Part shown: positions 27,497 through 36,928 of the stretch, piece by piece
How positions within the stretch are numbered: position 1 is the first letter of the stretch
Layout of the letters: each line of letters begins with the position of its first letter
From: Arthrobacter sp. 24S4-2
GTDB lineage: Bacteria; Actinomycetota; Actinomycetes; Actinomycetales; Micrococcaceae
Reading direction: 5' to 3'
Length of the DNA: 64,000 bases
Assembly (NCBI RefSeq): GCF_005280255.1
Contig: NZ_CP040018.1
Location: forward strand, 2,046,001 to 2,110,000
Position numbers and translations under genes: made by a program
Notes under the pieces: generated by a model
What the model was told of the DNA's origin: nothing
Databases searched by the model: none
What the model saw: only the letters and a program-made list of their open reading frames with translations

Positions 27497-29977
27497 TTAC
27501 TTCTCCTTCGCCTTCAGATGATCATTCAGCACCTTAAGACACTCAGCCGCGTGCCGGTGGCCCATCGTGGAGGCCTGCCTAAGCAGCCTAAGTGCTTCGT
27601 CGTAGTCGTCTCGTTCGGCTGCAACCATGCCTAGTTTGGTGATTGATCGAGGTTCCTTCATGCTTGCGGCTTTTTTGACTAACTCCTCTGCCTCCTGCTG
27701 TCTGCCCTTGTCTTCGAGGTCCTCCGCGAGGAGGAACATCGCCAAAGGGAGTCCTAAGTCGGATGCCTGCTGATAGAGAGCTGTTGCTTCCTCCTTTCGA
27801 TCCTCCTCTGTGAGAAGTAGGCCGAGGTTCACCATGCTCTGGGCATCGCCGTCGGTAATTGCTTTTCGGTACTGCACTTTGGCTTCTTCCATACGGCCGC
27901 TACGCGCAAGGAGGACCCCCAGACAATGTATTCCGAAGGTGAAACCCTGTTCGGCCGACCTTTTGAGTAGCTTCTCGGCGCCATCAAGTTCTCCGCGCTC
28001 AGCCATTCTTTTTCCCTGCAGCGCCAGCCCATATGCGTCACCTCTATCGGCCGCCATCGTTGAGAGCCTTTCGGCTTCGGCTTGGTTCCCCATACCCTCC
28101 ATGTGCGAGGCAAGCACGGCCATGGCCGCCGGATTACCGTGTCTGACCGCCCGAGTCAAGAGACGCTCAGCTTCTGCGTCTTCGCCCCGTCGAGAAAGAA
28201 TGAGGGACAACTGATACATCCCTGCCCCATTGCCCCTGGCCGTCGCAGCCCTGTAGAGGGCCTCGGCCTCCTCCTGCCGACCCTCGCCCTCTAACTGCAT
28301 GCCATAGTTGGTCATCCCAAGACCGCTGCCTGCGGCAGCGGCCCGCCTGTACCAGCCGCGGCCCTCGTCCTCTTCCCCGCGGCGCATCATGATAAACCCT
28401 AAATTGGCCATGGCATCAGCGTCGCCATTGACTGCGGCCACTCGGAGCAAACCCTCGGCTTCCTCCGTCCTGCCACTACGTAAAAGGATTACTGCTAGGC
28501 CCGTCATACCATGAGGGCTGCCCGCCTCAGCCGCCCTACGGTGCAGGGTTTCTGCCTCAGCGATTCGATTTTGCCTCTCACGTGCTGTGGCGAGGTTTGC
28601 CATTCCTTCAGGGTCGCCCATTTCTGCTGCTCGTACGAAAAATCGTTCAGCTATCTCCTGGCGCCCCAGCATGTTTGCGGAAACTCCGGCAGTGTTCAGG
28701 CGCCCAGGTGAAGCGTCACTTTGAGCTGCTGCCTCCCACACTTCGTTCGGAATCGCCTTCCTAGAGGACGCTACGTGGTCCACGAGGTAGTCAAAGGGTC
28801 GGAGGTTACCGTCGCTGGCACGGGTAGTGAGCCTGTAGGTGCTCCCGCCTGACGAGTTATCGGTGGCCCATGCCAGGCCTGACCGTACTTGCTCAGGATC
28901 TAGCGGTGAGGAAGGCTCTGCGAGATAGAGACCGCTAAGCTTGATAGCTGTTTCCTCCGGTATGGCCTCACTAATACCCGTTCGTTGCCAGTCAATGGCA
29001 ACAAGTACGAGTGCCGCTCCAATTGGGGTGGTAACGCGCCCGCTTTCTAACCTCTCAACGGCCAAGAACCCTCCGCCCGCATATGTTCCCAAACCGTGCT
29101 TCAGGATGCCGTCGCGGATCCGGGGGATCGGGCTAAAGGCGGCTAACTTCTTGCGTTCCTCCGGGTCATTCTTAAGGCGTACGACGCGAAACCTAAGGAG
29201 GGTGTCCCATTGGGTCCGGGGCATATCATCACTCGGTTGAAACCGTTCGTAGAAGCTTTCTCGCATGGTAGCAACGACCACGTTTCCAGCTTGTTGGAGC
29301 TGGTCAATCCACTTAGTCTTCAAGTCCTTCGGATCAGCGAGGTACCTCTCGAGATCGTCCAGCCACACTATTGATTCCACGGGGATTTCTCCCGCATTCA
29401 TCAGGGTTGCGACGCCATTAGGAATGTCCGGAATGACAACCTGGCGGTTGGGGAAGAGCTCAGCGACCAATTTGGACGCCATTCTCGTTTTTCCTACCAT
29501 GGAGTCGCCCAGCACGAGCACGGGCCGTTCCTCTTCAAAGGCTTCCACGACCTCAGCTTCGGCGTCACGGTCCAGGTAGGGTATTCCCACCAGCGACTCG
29601 TGGACCCCCCACATGCTGAGGGATACATCTTTGGCCAACGGTGCGTCCACTGCCTCGGGCCCGCTGGTCCTCATGGCTTGCTGACGTACTCCGGCGCTGG
29701 TGTCTTTGGCCTTTGCCTTGTCCTTTGCCGCCTGGACGACAACACCTCCCACCACGCAGACGATGGCAAGCAGGCCAAGAACGCAAGCAGGCCAACCGAC
29801 GCGACTGATGAGTACGGTACCCGCAGCGAAGAGTCCGGCGAAGAACAGAAGCCAAGGGGAGAGTTCTCGGCGCTTTCTTGGGTGCCAATTTGAAGACACA
29901 GATTCCCCCTGGAGATCGTAGTTCGAATCAGGACCGCTGGTCCTTCCAGAAGTGTAGGCATGCCTTCCGTCGGACAT
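27497..29977 (-). CDS. Membrane-anchored STAND-like P-loop NTPase with Sel1/TPR repeats
   Basis: The 826-aa protein (from ATG 29977; GTG 30007 is an alternative) has a polar N-terminus, two adjacent membrane helices (about residues 41-59 and 63-82), then an NTPase core with Walker A GDSMVGKT (about 157-164) and Walker B IVWLDDLE (about 203-210). From about 430 to the end it is a long array of roughly 36-residue helical repeats of Sel1/TPR type, with recurrent AEAxxLYRRAAxxGxxxGMxxLG patterns. The architecture (sensor repeats C-terminal to a signal-transducing NTPase) is that of STAND proteins, many of which are phage sensors. No effector domain is obvious beyond the membrane anchor. Function is inferred only. 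Confidence 0.75.
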   Translation of the reverse strand: MSDGRHAYTSGRTSGPDSNYDLQGESVSSNWHPRKRRELSPWLLFFAGLFAAGTVLISRVGWPACVLGLLAIVCVVGGVVVQAAKDKAKAKDTSAGVRQQAMRTSGPEAVDAPLAKDVSLSMWGVHESLVGIPYLDRDAEAEVVEAFEEERPVLVLGDSMVGKTRMASKLVAELFPNRQVVIPDIPNGVATLMNAGEIPVESIVWLDDLERYLADPKDLKTKWIDQLQQAGNVVVATMRESFYERFQPSDDMPRTQWDTLLRFRVVRLKNDPEERKKLAAFSPIPRIRDGILKHGLGTYAGGGFLAVERLESGRVTTPIGAALVLVAIDWQRTGISEAIPEETAIKLSGLYLAEPSSPLDPEQVRSGLAWATDNSSGGSTYRLTTRASDGNLRPFDYLVDHVASSRKAIPNEVWEAAAQSDASPGRLNTAGVSANMLGRQEIAERFFVRAAEMGDPEGMANLATARERQNRIAEAETLHRRAAEAGSPHGMTGLAVILLRSGRTEEAEGLLRVAAVNGDADAMANLGFIMMRRGEEDEGRGWYRRAAAAGSGLGMTNYGMQLEGEGRQEEAEALYRAATARGNGAGMYQLSLILSRRGEDAEAERLLTRAVRHGNPAAMAVLASHMEGMGNQAEAERLSTMAADRGDAYGLALQGKRMAERGELDGAEKLLKRSAEQGFTFGIHCLGVLLARSGRMEEAKVQYRKAITDGDAQSMVNLGLLLTEEDRKEEATALYQQASDLGLPLAMFLLAEDLEDKGRQQEAEELVKKAASMKEPRSITKLGMVAAERDDYDEALRLLRQASTMGHRHAAECLKVLNDHLKAKEK

Positions 29978-30289
29978 GAAGGTCGAAGTCGTGCGAAGCC
30001 AGGCCACGGCAGTTCAGCCAGCCGAAGACGCAAGCTCCTGGGGCTGTTACTTGTGAATCTAGCCAAGTCGCCTTGTATGGCCGTTCGGGCGGGAAGAGGC
30101 GGACGTTGCGGTCGGCTCTGCTGCGGCGGTGGCGGTCCCTGCTCACTTCCTGGAGGCCGGCCTGTGGTTGGTCATGCAGGTCTTCGTTCTTCCATGAGGC
30201 GTTAGGCGAGGAGGGACCGGCCACCAAGATGTTCGTCGATTTCCAGCAGAACGGCCATCTTGCGGTGCTTATCCGGCCGGTCCGGTTCC

Positions 30290-31330
30290 GGAGGCCTACT
30301 CATCAAATTCGAGCGGCATCGCTCCCTTCACGGATGGCCGTTCAAGCACACACTGCCCTGGATGGCTGCGAGCCCTCCAAGGCCAGGGTGTCGGTGTAAC
30401 GGGTCGAGGCGTACTGGCTTCCCGGCGACTGAATGATAGATCAGTTTCGCCGGTACCGGTCGGCCGGTAAGCTGGCGCCGCCACAGGGCCATCCGCAGGC
30501 AGTGTTCGACTAACGCGGTGTCGTTGACGGTGGAGGCTTCCCAGCCAACGATCGCCCGGAAGTGCAGATCGATGACCAGGGCGACGTAGACGAATCCGGA
30601 GTAGACCGGGACGTAGGTGAAATCGGTGACCCAGATCCGGTTCGGGGCCTCGGCCGTGAAGTCCCGATTCAGCAGGTCACCGGCACGGCGGCCGTCCTTG
30701 CCCGGGATGGTGGGGCGGGTCCGGCGGCCCCTATGAGCCCGTTCATGCGCTCTTGGCGCATGAGCCGGTCCACGGTGTGTTTGGAGGCTTCAGGGAACCC
30801 GTTCCGGCGCAGCCACTGCGTCATTTTCCGCCGCCCGTAGATGATCTCGGGCCGGGGACGTCCCTTCGCATCCGGGACCTTCAGACTGCGGAGCCCGTCG
30901 GTGATGCGCGCGTCTTCGATGGTGCGCAGGGCCGGCAGGCGCTTCTTCCACGCCCGGTAGGTTCCTTTCAGCGCGCATTTCGTCGATGAATCGACAGATT
31001 AGCGGTGGCGAGGGTCGAGCTCCCTCGCGAACAAAATCGAGGCTGCTTTAGGATCTCGTCGGACATACTCAAGCCCCGCACCTCAGCCCGAAGCCGCTCG
31101 AACTCTTCCAGCTCATCACTGCTCGGACCGCTCTTCTCACCGGCATCGACCGGGACTGGACAACCCTCGGCGCAGCGATTCAGGACCGGACCCCGAGCTC
31201 CGGCGCCACGGCCTTGCAGGCAGCATAAACAGATGAGCATTCGGACAACCGATCCAAGGTCATGCGCACTGCACGGTCATGGACTTCGGGCACAGGAACT
31301 GCCCGGGCATAATCACTATCTTTCTCACAG
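30290..31330 (-). pseudogene. IS3-family transposase remnant (OrfA and OrfB pieces)
   Basis: Translations on the minus strand, shifting between frames, show OrfA segments (VRMTLDRLSECSSVYAACK around 31200-31280; SDELEEFERLRAEVRGLSM around 31070-31120) and OrfB segments (GRRKMTQWLRRNGFPEAS around 30785-30840; VPVYSGFVYVALVIDLHFR around 30560-30620; GWEASTVNDTALVEHCLRM just after). Several frameshifts and stops are present, and the end of OrfB is missing. It marks past insertion between the NTPase gene and the ABC-three-component operon. Confidence 0.75.
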
Positions 31331-31496
31331 AAGATAACGGCATCAAACCCGGAACGGTTTAGCCAATGGTGGGTTCGAGAATCATCAAGTCTTTCGAATT
31401 GAGAGTCGGCGAAACATGACCTTGCAGTTAGGCTTCTAGGCGTGTCCGACACGATGTTGAAGACACAACTGTATTCTTGTCCGTGAGGGGGCCAGC

Positions 31497-32786
31497 GTGA
31501 CATTTTCGACGGATAGTCCAAATGCTGTAGAGGTATTAAGGCGCACACCACCACCCGACGACGCTGGGGCGGACACCGCAGACCGCTACGAATGGCAGGC
31601 CATGATGGCAACGGCCGACGTCTTGGCCGCATACTTCGAGGCGTTAGATGATGCTGGAGCCTTCGGAGACGTCTCGTTCAGAATTGTCTGCGAGCACCAT
31701 GAGGATTGGGTTGTTGTCGAAGGAAACGCGACGGAAATAGTCTCCGGTAAACACCGAGAGGCTAGTGTTGGTACGTTTTCAACCTACAGACAGGTCTTGG
31801 CTGAAGGTGGATTGCTGCATCTCTTCCTTCGTTGGGACGACCTTCAACAAACCCCCTTGTGTAGGTTAGTCACGACGGGGGGACTGAGCGATGACGGGGC
31901 CAAAACATCTCGAGTGTGCGATGTTCTTCGTTCGGAAAGGGATTCTGAAGAAGAACACGTCCTCCAAGTCATTGACGGGTTGCAGAAGGGCATTCGGAAG
32001 CTGACGGCGACGAATGTCAGCCAGGGTAAGGAAGTCTCGGCTACTGTGCTCCGGGCCTTCCTGGCGGCGACGCGGATTGACTCAGAGCTTCCTCGTCGAG
32101 ATCAAGTTCCCGACTTGGCCGGAGAGCGCTATGGCAGGCCCGTGGCCGAACGTCTTGGTCGTCCGGAGTCTGGGAACGCTGTATGGCATGCAGCCTTAGC
32201 TCTAATTAGACCTCGTATGAGGGCGGCCGGCCCTTCTCGAGGAGGATCACTTCCAGTGGTCCTAGGTATCCCTCACGACGAGCAGCTTTCATCGCGCGAA
32301 CTCTCGCTGGCGGATGTCGATACTGCCGTGCGTTTCGCGATTGCGAATGCCGCAGGTTACGCACCATTGCCGCGCCTGATCAAGGCTAACCGAATGGCCG
32401 TGAAGATGGCTGAGGGTGGCTGCTCTGACAACTCGATTGAACGTGCGGATGACCTTCGCCTCCAATTCGGACAATACTGGCGGGCACGCCGAGGAACTCC
32501 TAGCCTTTCAGATCAACGAAGGGCAATGAATAACGTCCTAAGTCGGGTAATTGATCAGGCGACGGAAGAAGTACGTGTCGATGGTGCGCGGTGGGGAGCA
32601 GCGCTCTGGCGCGAACTTGACGCTCGATTTGTTGCATTAGAGGGCCACACCGATGTGCAGGGCCTGAACGCCGATCTACTCTTGGGCGGCGCCTCGGACC
32701 TCACGAATCGTTGCCGTGCGTGGTACACGGACAGATTTGATGCAGAGGGGTTGCTGCAGCTACTGATCTCTCAGAGGAGCGTCTAG
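31497..32786 (+). CDS. Putative Cap4/DUF4297-type nuclease effector of an ABC-three-component (Lamassu-like) system
   Basis: The 429-aa protein starts at GTG 31497 with GAGGGG upstream. Its N-terminal 170 residues resemble the Cap4 (DUF4297) dsDNA endonuclease domain of the PD-(D/E)xK superfamily: RYEWQ near 30, CEHHED at 65-70 and EIVSGKHRE at 80-88, where E80 and K85 would be the E-x-K pair. The rest is helical and unrecognised. It overlaps the next gene (TAGTG) and begins a three-gene operon whose last member is an SMC-like ATPase. In such systems the ATPase senses invading DNA or phage activity and releases a toxic effector. The nuclease call is from motif reading, not alignment. Confidence 0.65.
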   Translation: MTFSTDSPNAVEVLRRTPPPDDAGADTADRYEWQAMMATADVLAAYFEALDDAGAFGDVSFRIVCEHHEDWVVVEGNATEIVSGKHREASVGTFSTYRQVLAEGGLLHLFLRWDDLQQTPLCRLVTTGGLSDDGAKTSRVCDVLRSERDSEEEHVLQVIDGLQKGIRKLTATNVSQGKEVSATVLRAFLAATRIDSELPRRDQVPDLAGERYGRPVAERLGRPESGNAVWHAALALIRPRMRAAGPSRGGSLPVVLGIPHDEQLSSRELSLADVDTAVRFAIANAAGYAPLPRLIKANRMAVKMAEGGCSDNSIERADDLRLQFGQYWRARRGTPSLSDQRRAMNNVLSRVIDQATEEVRVDGARWGAALWRELDARFVALEGHTDVQGLNADLLLGGASDLTNRCRAWYTDRFDAEGLLQLLISQRSV

Positions 32787-33358
32787 TGAGGACGACAACT
32801 GATCCGGAGTCGCTACGGTGGGTCATAGATGACCTCGCGTATCACCAAGCGCGCATTCTTCTCTTGATTACGGCTGTTGCCGCAGAGTCAGGACATGCTA
32901 GGAAGCTCGACGGACTCACGAAGCTTGCAAAGCTCGACTTTCTTGTTAGGTACCCGGCACTGGCAAGTGTGGTCTTAGACGCCCTCCATGACGGTGATCC
33001 CAAATTGCATCTCTCGGAGAGCGAGATTTCGGCGCCCACGGAGGTGGAGGACCCTATGGTTCGGTATAAGTATGGGCCCTGGGATGACAGGTACTACCCG
33101 GTCGTGGGAGCCCTCGTCTCACGGGGACTCATTAGGTACGTAAAGGGACGGCAAGGCAGTGTCGCCTTGACCGCAACTACATCGGGGAAGAAGCTTGTCG
33201 ATGCGCTGAAGGGCGACACGTTGTGGGGGCAGACCGCAGATCGATGCGAGGCAATCGCTCACGCCTCTGTCGGTTTATCGGGTAACGCTTTGAAAGAACT
33301 CATTTATACCAGGCTCGCCGACCTAATGGATCGTCCGCAGAGAGAGATCATTTCATGA
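32786..33358 (+). CDS. Small middle component of the ABC-three-component system
   Basis: The 190-aa protein starts at GTG 32786 in the stop of the upstream gene, after GAGGAG. It is mostly helical with winged-helix-like character (LVSRGLIRYVKGRQGSVALTATTSGKKLVDAL, about 110-145) and an early LDGLTKLAKLDFLVRYP segment. Size, position and fold character fit the middle components of ABC-3C systems (equivalent to LmuC), which bridge effector and ATPase. Its stop overlaps the ATPase start by ATGA. No catalytic motif is visible. Confidence 0.6.
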   Translation: MRTTTDPESLRWVIDDLAYHQARILLLITAVAAESGHARKLDGLTKLAKLDFLVRYPALASVVLDALHDGDPKLHLSESEISAPTEVEDPMVRYKYGPWDDRYYPVVGALVSRGLIRYVKGRQGSVALTATTSGKKLVDALKGDTLWGQTADRCEAIAHASVGLSGNALKELIYTRLADLMDRPQREIIS

Positions 33359-35298
33359 CAGCATTCTTCCGTATCGAGTCGGTTCACCTTGAAACTACGA
33401 ACGGAACCGTTGCATATACCTTTGCCTCAGATTTGACTGTACTTTCTGGTCGCACTGGGGTTGGCAAGACCACACTCTTCGAACTCATTAAATACGGTTT
33501 GGGTGGGGAAGCTCTTCTGGCCCCTGTGGCGCGAGAAAGTATCAATGATGTACATGTTTCGATTCATATAGGGGACCTAAGGCTGCGGCTATCTCGCGGA
33601 CTGGCCTCGGAACTCCAGCGAACGGTCAGAGTCGCCGACCTTGTTACCGGTGAACGATTGCGGGATCATTCGGTTGGCGGCGATGAGCGGCCCATTAGCG
33701 ACCTTCTGATGACAGCAATGGGCTTAGAGACCGGACTGCTTGCCGCCGCCAGAGGTGGTCGTAGCACAAGCGCCGGTGCGCAGATCACCTTTAACGACGT
33801 TTTCCACTTCATGTATATACCCCAAGCGGAGATGAACCGGGACATTGCCTGGAGCCAGCAAGGCTATTACGAACCAAAGCGAAAATCCGTTTTTGAGATT
33901 TTGTTTGGGATCACGTCATCAGCGATGCTTCATATGCGTTCCGAAGTAAACACTCTGAAGAGTGACATTGATAATGCGGCCCAAAGTGCAAACATTGTCC
34001 GCCAGTTCTTGGCCGACACAGGGCTCACCAGCCGTTTCGAAGCCGAAGTGACTTTGGCCGATGTGCAAAAGCAAGAAGTCCAAGCAAAGGCCAGTCTGAA
34101 TAGCCTCAAGCTTGAACTATCTGAGGTCGTCGACCGCCAATCTCAAATTCTGCGTGATCTACTTAACGATGCTGAAGACTCCCTCGCGGAAGCCCGCCAC
34201 CGTGCAGCTGAATTGAGTAGGCAGCGCGAGGAGTACACCGTCGAGCGCCTTCGAGTTCGAAGTGACCTTGATCGTCTCGCCCGCATGGAGTCGGCCGGGT
34301 TGAGGCTGGCTAGTATTGAGTTCTCCGTCTGCCCGAGGTGCACGCAGCGCCTCGACCAGAGGGCTGTTCCCGCAGATCAGTGCCCTGTTTGCCTGCAAGA
34401 GGATATCGTTGTCGGTCTTCCTGCAACCGCACAATACGAGAGCGCGCAGCTCCAAAATCAACTAGGTGAGATCGACGAGCAAGTCCGAATCATCAGTGAA
34501 CAAGTTCTGCAAACAGCTCGCGTGGCAAATGATCGAGTTGCGCTCGTTGAATCGCTAACGGCGGAAATTGACTCGCGAACTGCTTCTCGCATCACACCGC
34601 GTCTGCAGGCATACGCCGACGCAACCGCAGGCGCGGAGCGTTCGGCTGTCGAACAGGATGCCCTAGAACAAGTCCTTCGTCAGTGGGACAGGGCGGAGGA
34701 GCTCCAGGCAGAGGCAGAGGAGAAGACTAAGCGTAGGGCACGAATGCAGGCTGACCTGCAACGAGCGGAAAGCGCGCTTACGCGACGCAAATCGGAGCTG
34801 TTCGCAGAGCTTGACGCGGAGTTTCAGAGTACCGTCACGGACTTCGGGATACCGGGGGTGGAGACGGCAAACATCAGCCCAGAGACTTATCTTCCACTCT
34901 TGAATGGTCAACCTTTTATCGAAGTAAGCTCTGCTGGTGGAATCATTACGGCGACACAGGTCGCATACTGGATCTCACTAGTAACTGTCGCGACCCGCAG
35001 ACGTGATACACGTTTTCCTGCCTTTCTGCTGTTGGACAGCCCGCGACTGGCATTGAACGCAGAACAAGACATCTCGAGTCACATGTATCGACGGTTTGCT
35101 ACGCAGGTAGCAATGGTGCCCGGTCGCCTTCAATTTATCGTTGGCGACAACGACCTCCCGATCGGCATTGACCGAAACTTCGAGGAACTGACTTTCTCAT
35201 ACGACTCGCCGACCATCTCCACTGTGGTTCATCCTGGACCTGCCCAGGTGAAAACCCTGGGTGATGCAACTAGACCTTCCGATTCAAAAGAATCCTGA
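33355..35298 (+). CDS. SMC/Rad50-like ATPase of the ABC-three-component (LmuB-like) system
   Basis: The 647-aa protein has Walker A SGRTGVGKTT (about 31-40), long coiled-coil arms rich in Ala/Glu/Arg (about 195-315 and 360-490), a hinge with two CxxC pairs (CPRC near 326 and CPVC near 342) resembling a Rad50 zinc hook, an ABC-signature-like segment SSAGGIITATQVAYW, and Walker B FLLLDSPRLAL near 555 with a conserved-looking LQFIVGDND after it. This is the layout of LmuB/ABC-3C ATPases, thought to bind DNA ends and trigger the effector. ATG overlaps the previous stop. A ~260-bp gap follows. Confidence 0.75.
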   Translation: MTAFFRIESVHLETTNGTVAYTFASDLTVLSGRTGVGKTTLFELIKYGLGGEALLAPVARESINDVHVSIHIGDLRLRLSRGLASELQRTVRVADLVTGERLRDHSVGGDERPISDLLMTAMGLETGLLAAARGGRSTSAGAQITFNDVFHFMYIPQAEMNRDIAWSQQGYYEPKRKSVFEILFGITSSAMLHMRSEVNTLKSDIDNAAQSANIVRQFLADTGLTSRFEAEVTLADVQKQEVQAKASLNSLKLELSEVVDRQSQILRDLLNDAEDSLAEARHRAAELSRQREEYTVERLRVRSDLDRLARMESAGLRLASIEFSVCPRCTQRLDQRAVPADQCPVCLQEDIVVGLPATAQYESAQLQNQLGEIDEQVRIISEQVLQTARVANDRVALVESLTAEIDSRTASRITPRLQAYADATAGAERSAVEQDALEQVLRQWDRAEELQAEAEEKTKRRARMQADLQRAESALTRRKSELFAELDAEFQSTVTDFGIPGVETANISPETYLPLLNGQPFIEVSSAGGIITATQVAYWISLVTVATRRRDTRFPAFLLLDSPRLALNAEQDISSHMYRRFATQVAMVPGRLQFIVGDNDLPIGIDRNFEELTFSYDSPTISTVVHPGPAQVKTLGDATRPSDSKES

Positions 35299-35561
35299 TC
35301 AGGCGGCGCGCTGTGGTGCGGCTCTGTCTGTTAGGCAGCGTATCCCCGCAGATGTCGGAAAGGCCCGCCTACGAGCCTCGCTGGTGGTGGCCCAACTTGT
35401 CTCGACATCCCTGTTGCGGTGCGCCGGACCCTTAAGTCTGCGGGCGGCTCCCATCCCCGCGCGTTGCAAGGGCTTGTCTTTCCGGCCCGTCTCTTTAGTC
35501 TGCCTTCTGCGGTTAGTCTGACCCCCGTGGCTCAAACTAAGATTTCCGACCATGAGCCACC

Positions 35562-36320
35562 TTGTCAGCGTCCACGCAAAAGTTTGATCGGGCCCGAGAA
35601 CACCTTCTGAGGCTAAACAATGAGCTTCAGGCCTATCTCGACGCTGATCCGATCACTTTGGTCCGCCAGTTTCAGCCAGAAGGCAAGATGCCTTTTATCG
35701 CGGTCCGAGTTAAACAACAACCACCTGTTTCTCTCAGTGTGCTCGTTGGCGAGATCGCACATCAGCTTCGTTCTGGCGTAGACCACATCGCTAACGGGTT
35801 GGTTCTCGTGGCAGGTAACGCACCCACAAGCCGGACGTCGTTTCCTGTGTGCTTAAGGCCGCCAACCCGTCTCTCCGTTTCCGGCGGCGTGACAGCCGAG
35901 AATCTTGCACAAGTTGATGCGGTTCAGCCATATCGACAGGGCAACCCGGAATCGCACCCTCTCCACATTCTCAATGAACTCTGGAACGTGGATAAACATC
36001 GGAACCTGCGCCTGACCGCCTTAATCAATGCTTGCCAATACGCAAGTGCTCTTGAGTTCGCCCGACGGATCGTCAATGGTTAGGGGGACAATTTCGAACA
36101 ACGGTCGTGGGGGACGACGGAATTATCGGGCGGGTTCAGATTCGCTGGCAGTTTGATCGATTCTGACTGGGAACTGACCGCCAAGGGCAGTTCGTTCGTA
36201 GCGCTCGGCGAACCCGGTCCGTGGCCCAATGATCGCCGGGTACAGAGTCTGCTTGCGGACATGTACACGTACGTGTCGAAAGAGCTGCTAGCTAGATTCG
36301 AACCGCTGCTGGCAGGTTGA
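35562..36320 (+). pseudogene. Uncharacterised protein gene with an in-frame TAG
   Basis: A 173-codon frame from TTG 35562 stops at TAG (36081-36083), but the same frame then runs on for 78 more sense codons to TGA at 36318-36320. The whole reads as one protein of about 250 residues: SVLVGEIAHQLRSGVDHIANGLV near 60-80, HPLHILNELWNVDKHRNLRL near 130-150, then past the stop GDNFEQRSWGTTELSGG and LTAKGSSFVALGEPGP. The first two blocks match a family of actinobacterial hypothetical proteins with HEPN-like helical character; I know no function. The stop may be a nonsense mutation or a sequencing error. Confidence 0.6.
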
Positions 36321-36928
36321 ATGCGAACGGTGACGGTGTCCAGTTTCCGTTCAGCGTAGTCTCCTAACCGTGCGCGAGATAATGACTGCCACGAGCCGCC
36401 AACACGCAACAGCCGGAGTGCCGAGGCTATCTTGTTATCGATGCAGGTGAACAACAAAGGTAGGCTGTCACAGATCGGTGGCCATGCCTGCGGCCGGCGA
36501 TTACTCGACGGCTAGCGACACGCTTCCCCAATCTGACCTGCTCCAGATGGCCCTGGCGGTTGGTGAGCAGTGGCTCTACGATCCGAATCGGAAGCCAGGG
36601 ACAGGGAACCATTGGCCCACGAGTAACTCCAGCTGGCCGGACGCCTGAAGCCGCGATCTCCGGGAATCCACCGGCACGGTGATTCCGAGAGATGGGTAGA
36701 CAATGGTTGGACGGAAAGCTGTCAGGAAGACCGAGTCTTATCATGTAGGTGAAAGGGCCGAGCCGCGGAGCGCAGAGACGTGAGAGGGGCTGGAGCTGCG
36801 AGGTCGAGCCCCTCCGAGAGGCTGCAGGCTTTACCACAAGCTTACCGAGCATCGGCGGGCCCTAAAGTGGCATGATCCGCGTGAGTTCGCTGCAAGGGAC
36901 CTCGTCCACTGCCAGTTAGAGTGGATCC
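36321..36928. other. Gap of about 600 bp without a supported gene
   Basis: Open frames on the minus strand here lack ribosome sites and have unlikely composition (Pro/Arg/Ser-rich). The right end should hold the promoter of the ptuA-like gene. I see no strong terminator or repeat. Confidence 0.4.

Noticed and set aside
36427..36852. 141-codon minus-strand frame in the gap before ptuA
   Set aside because: Pro/Arg/Ser-rich composition, no ribosome site and no motif.
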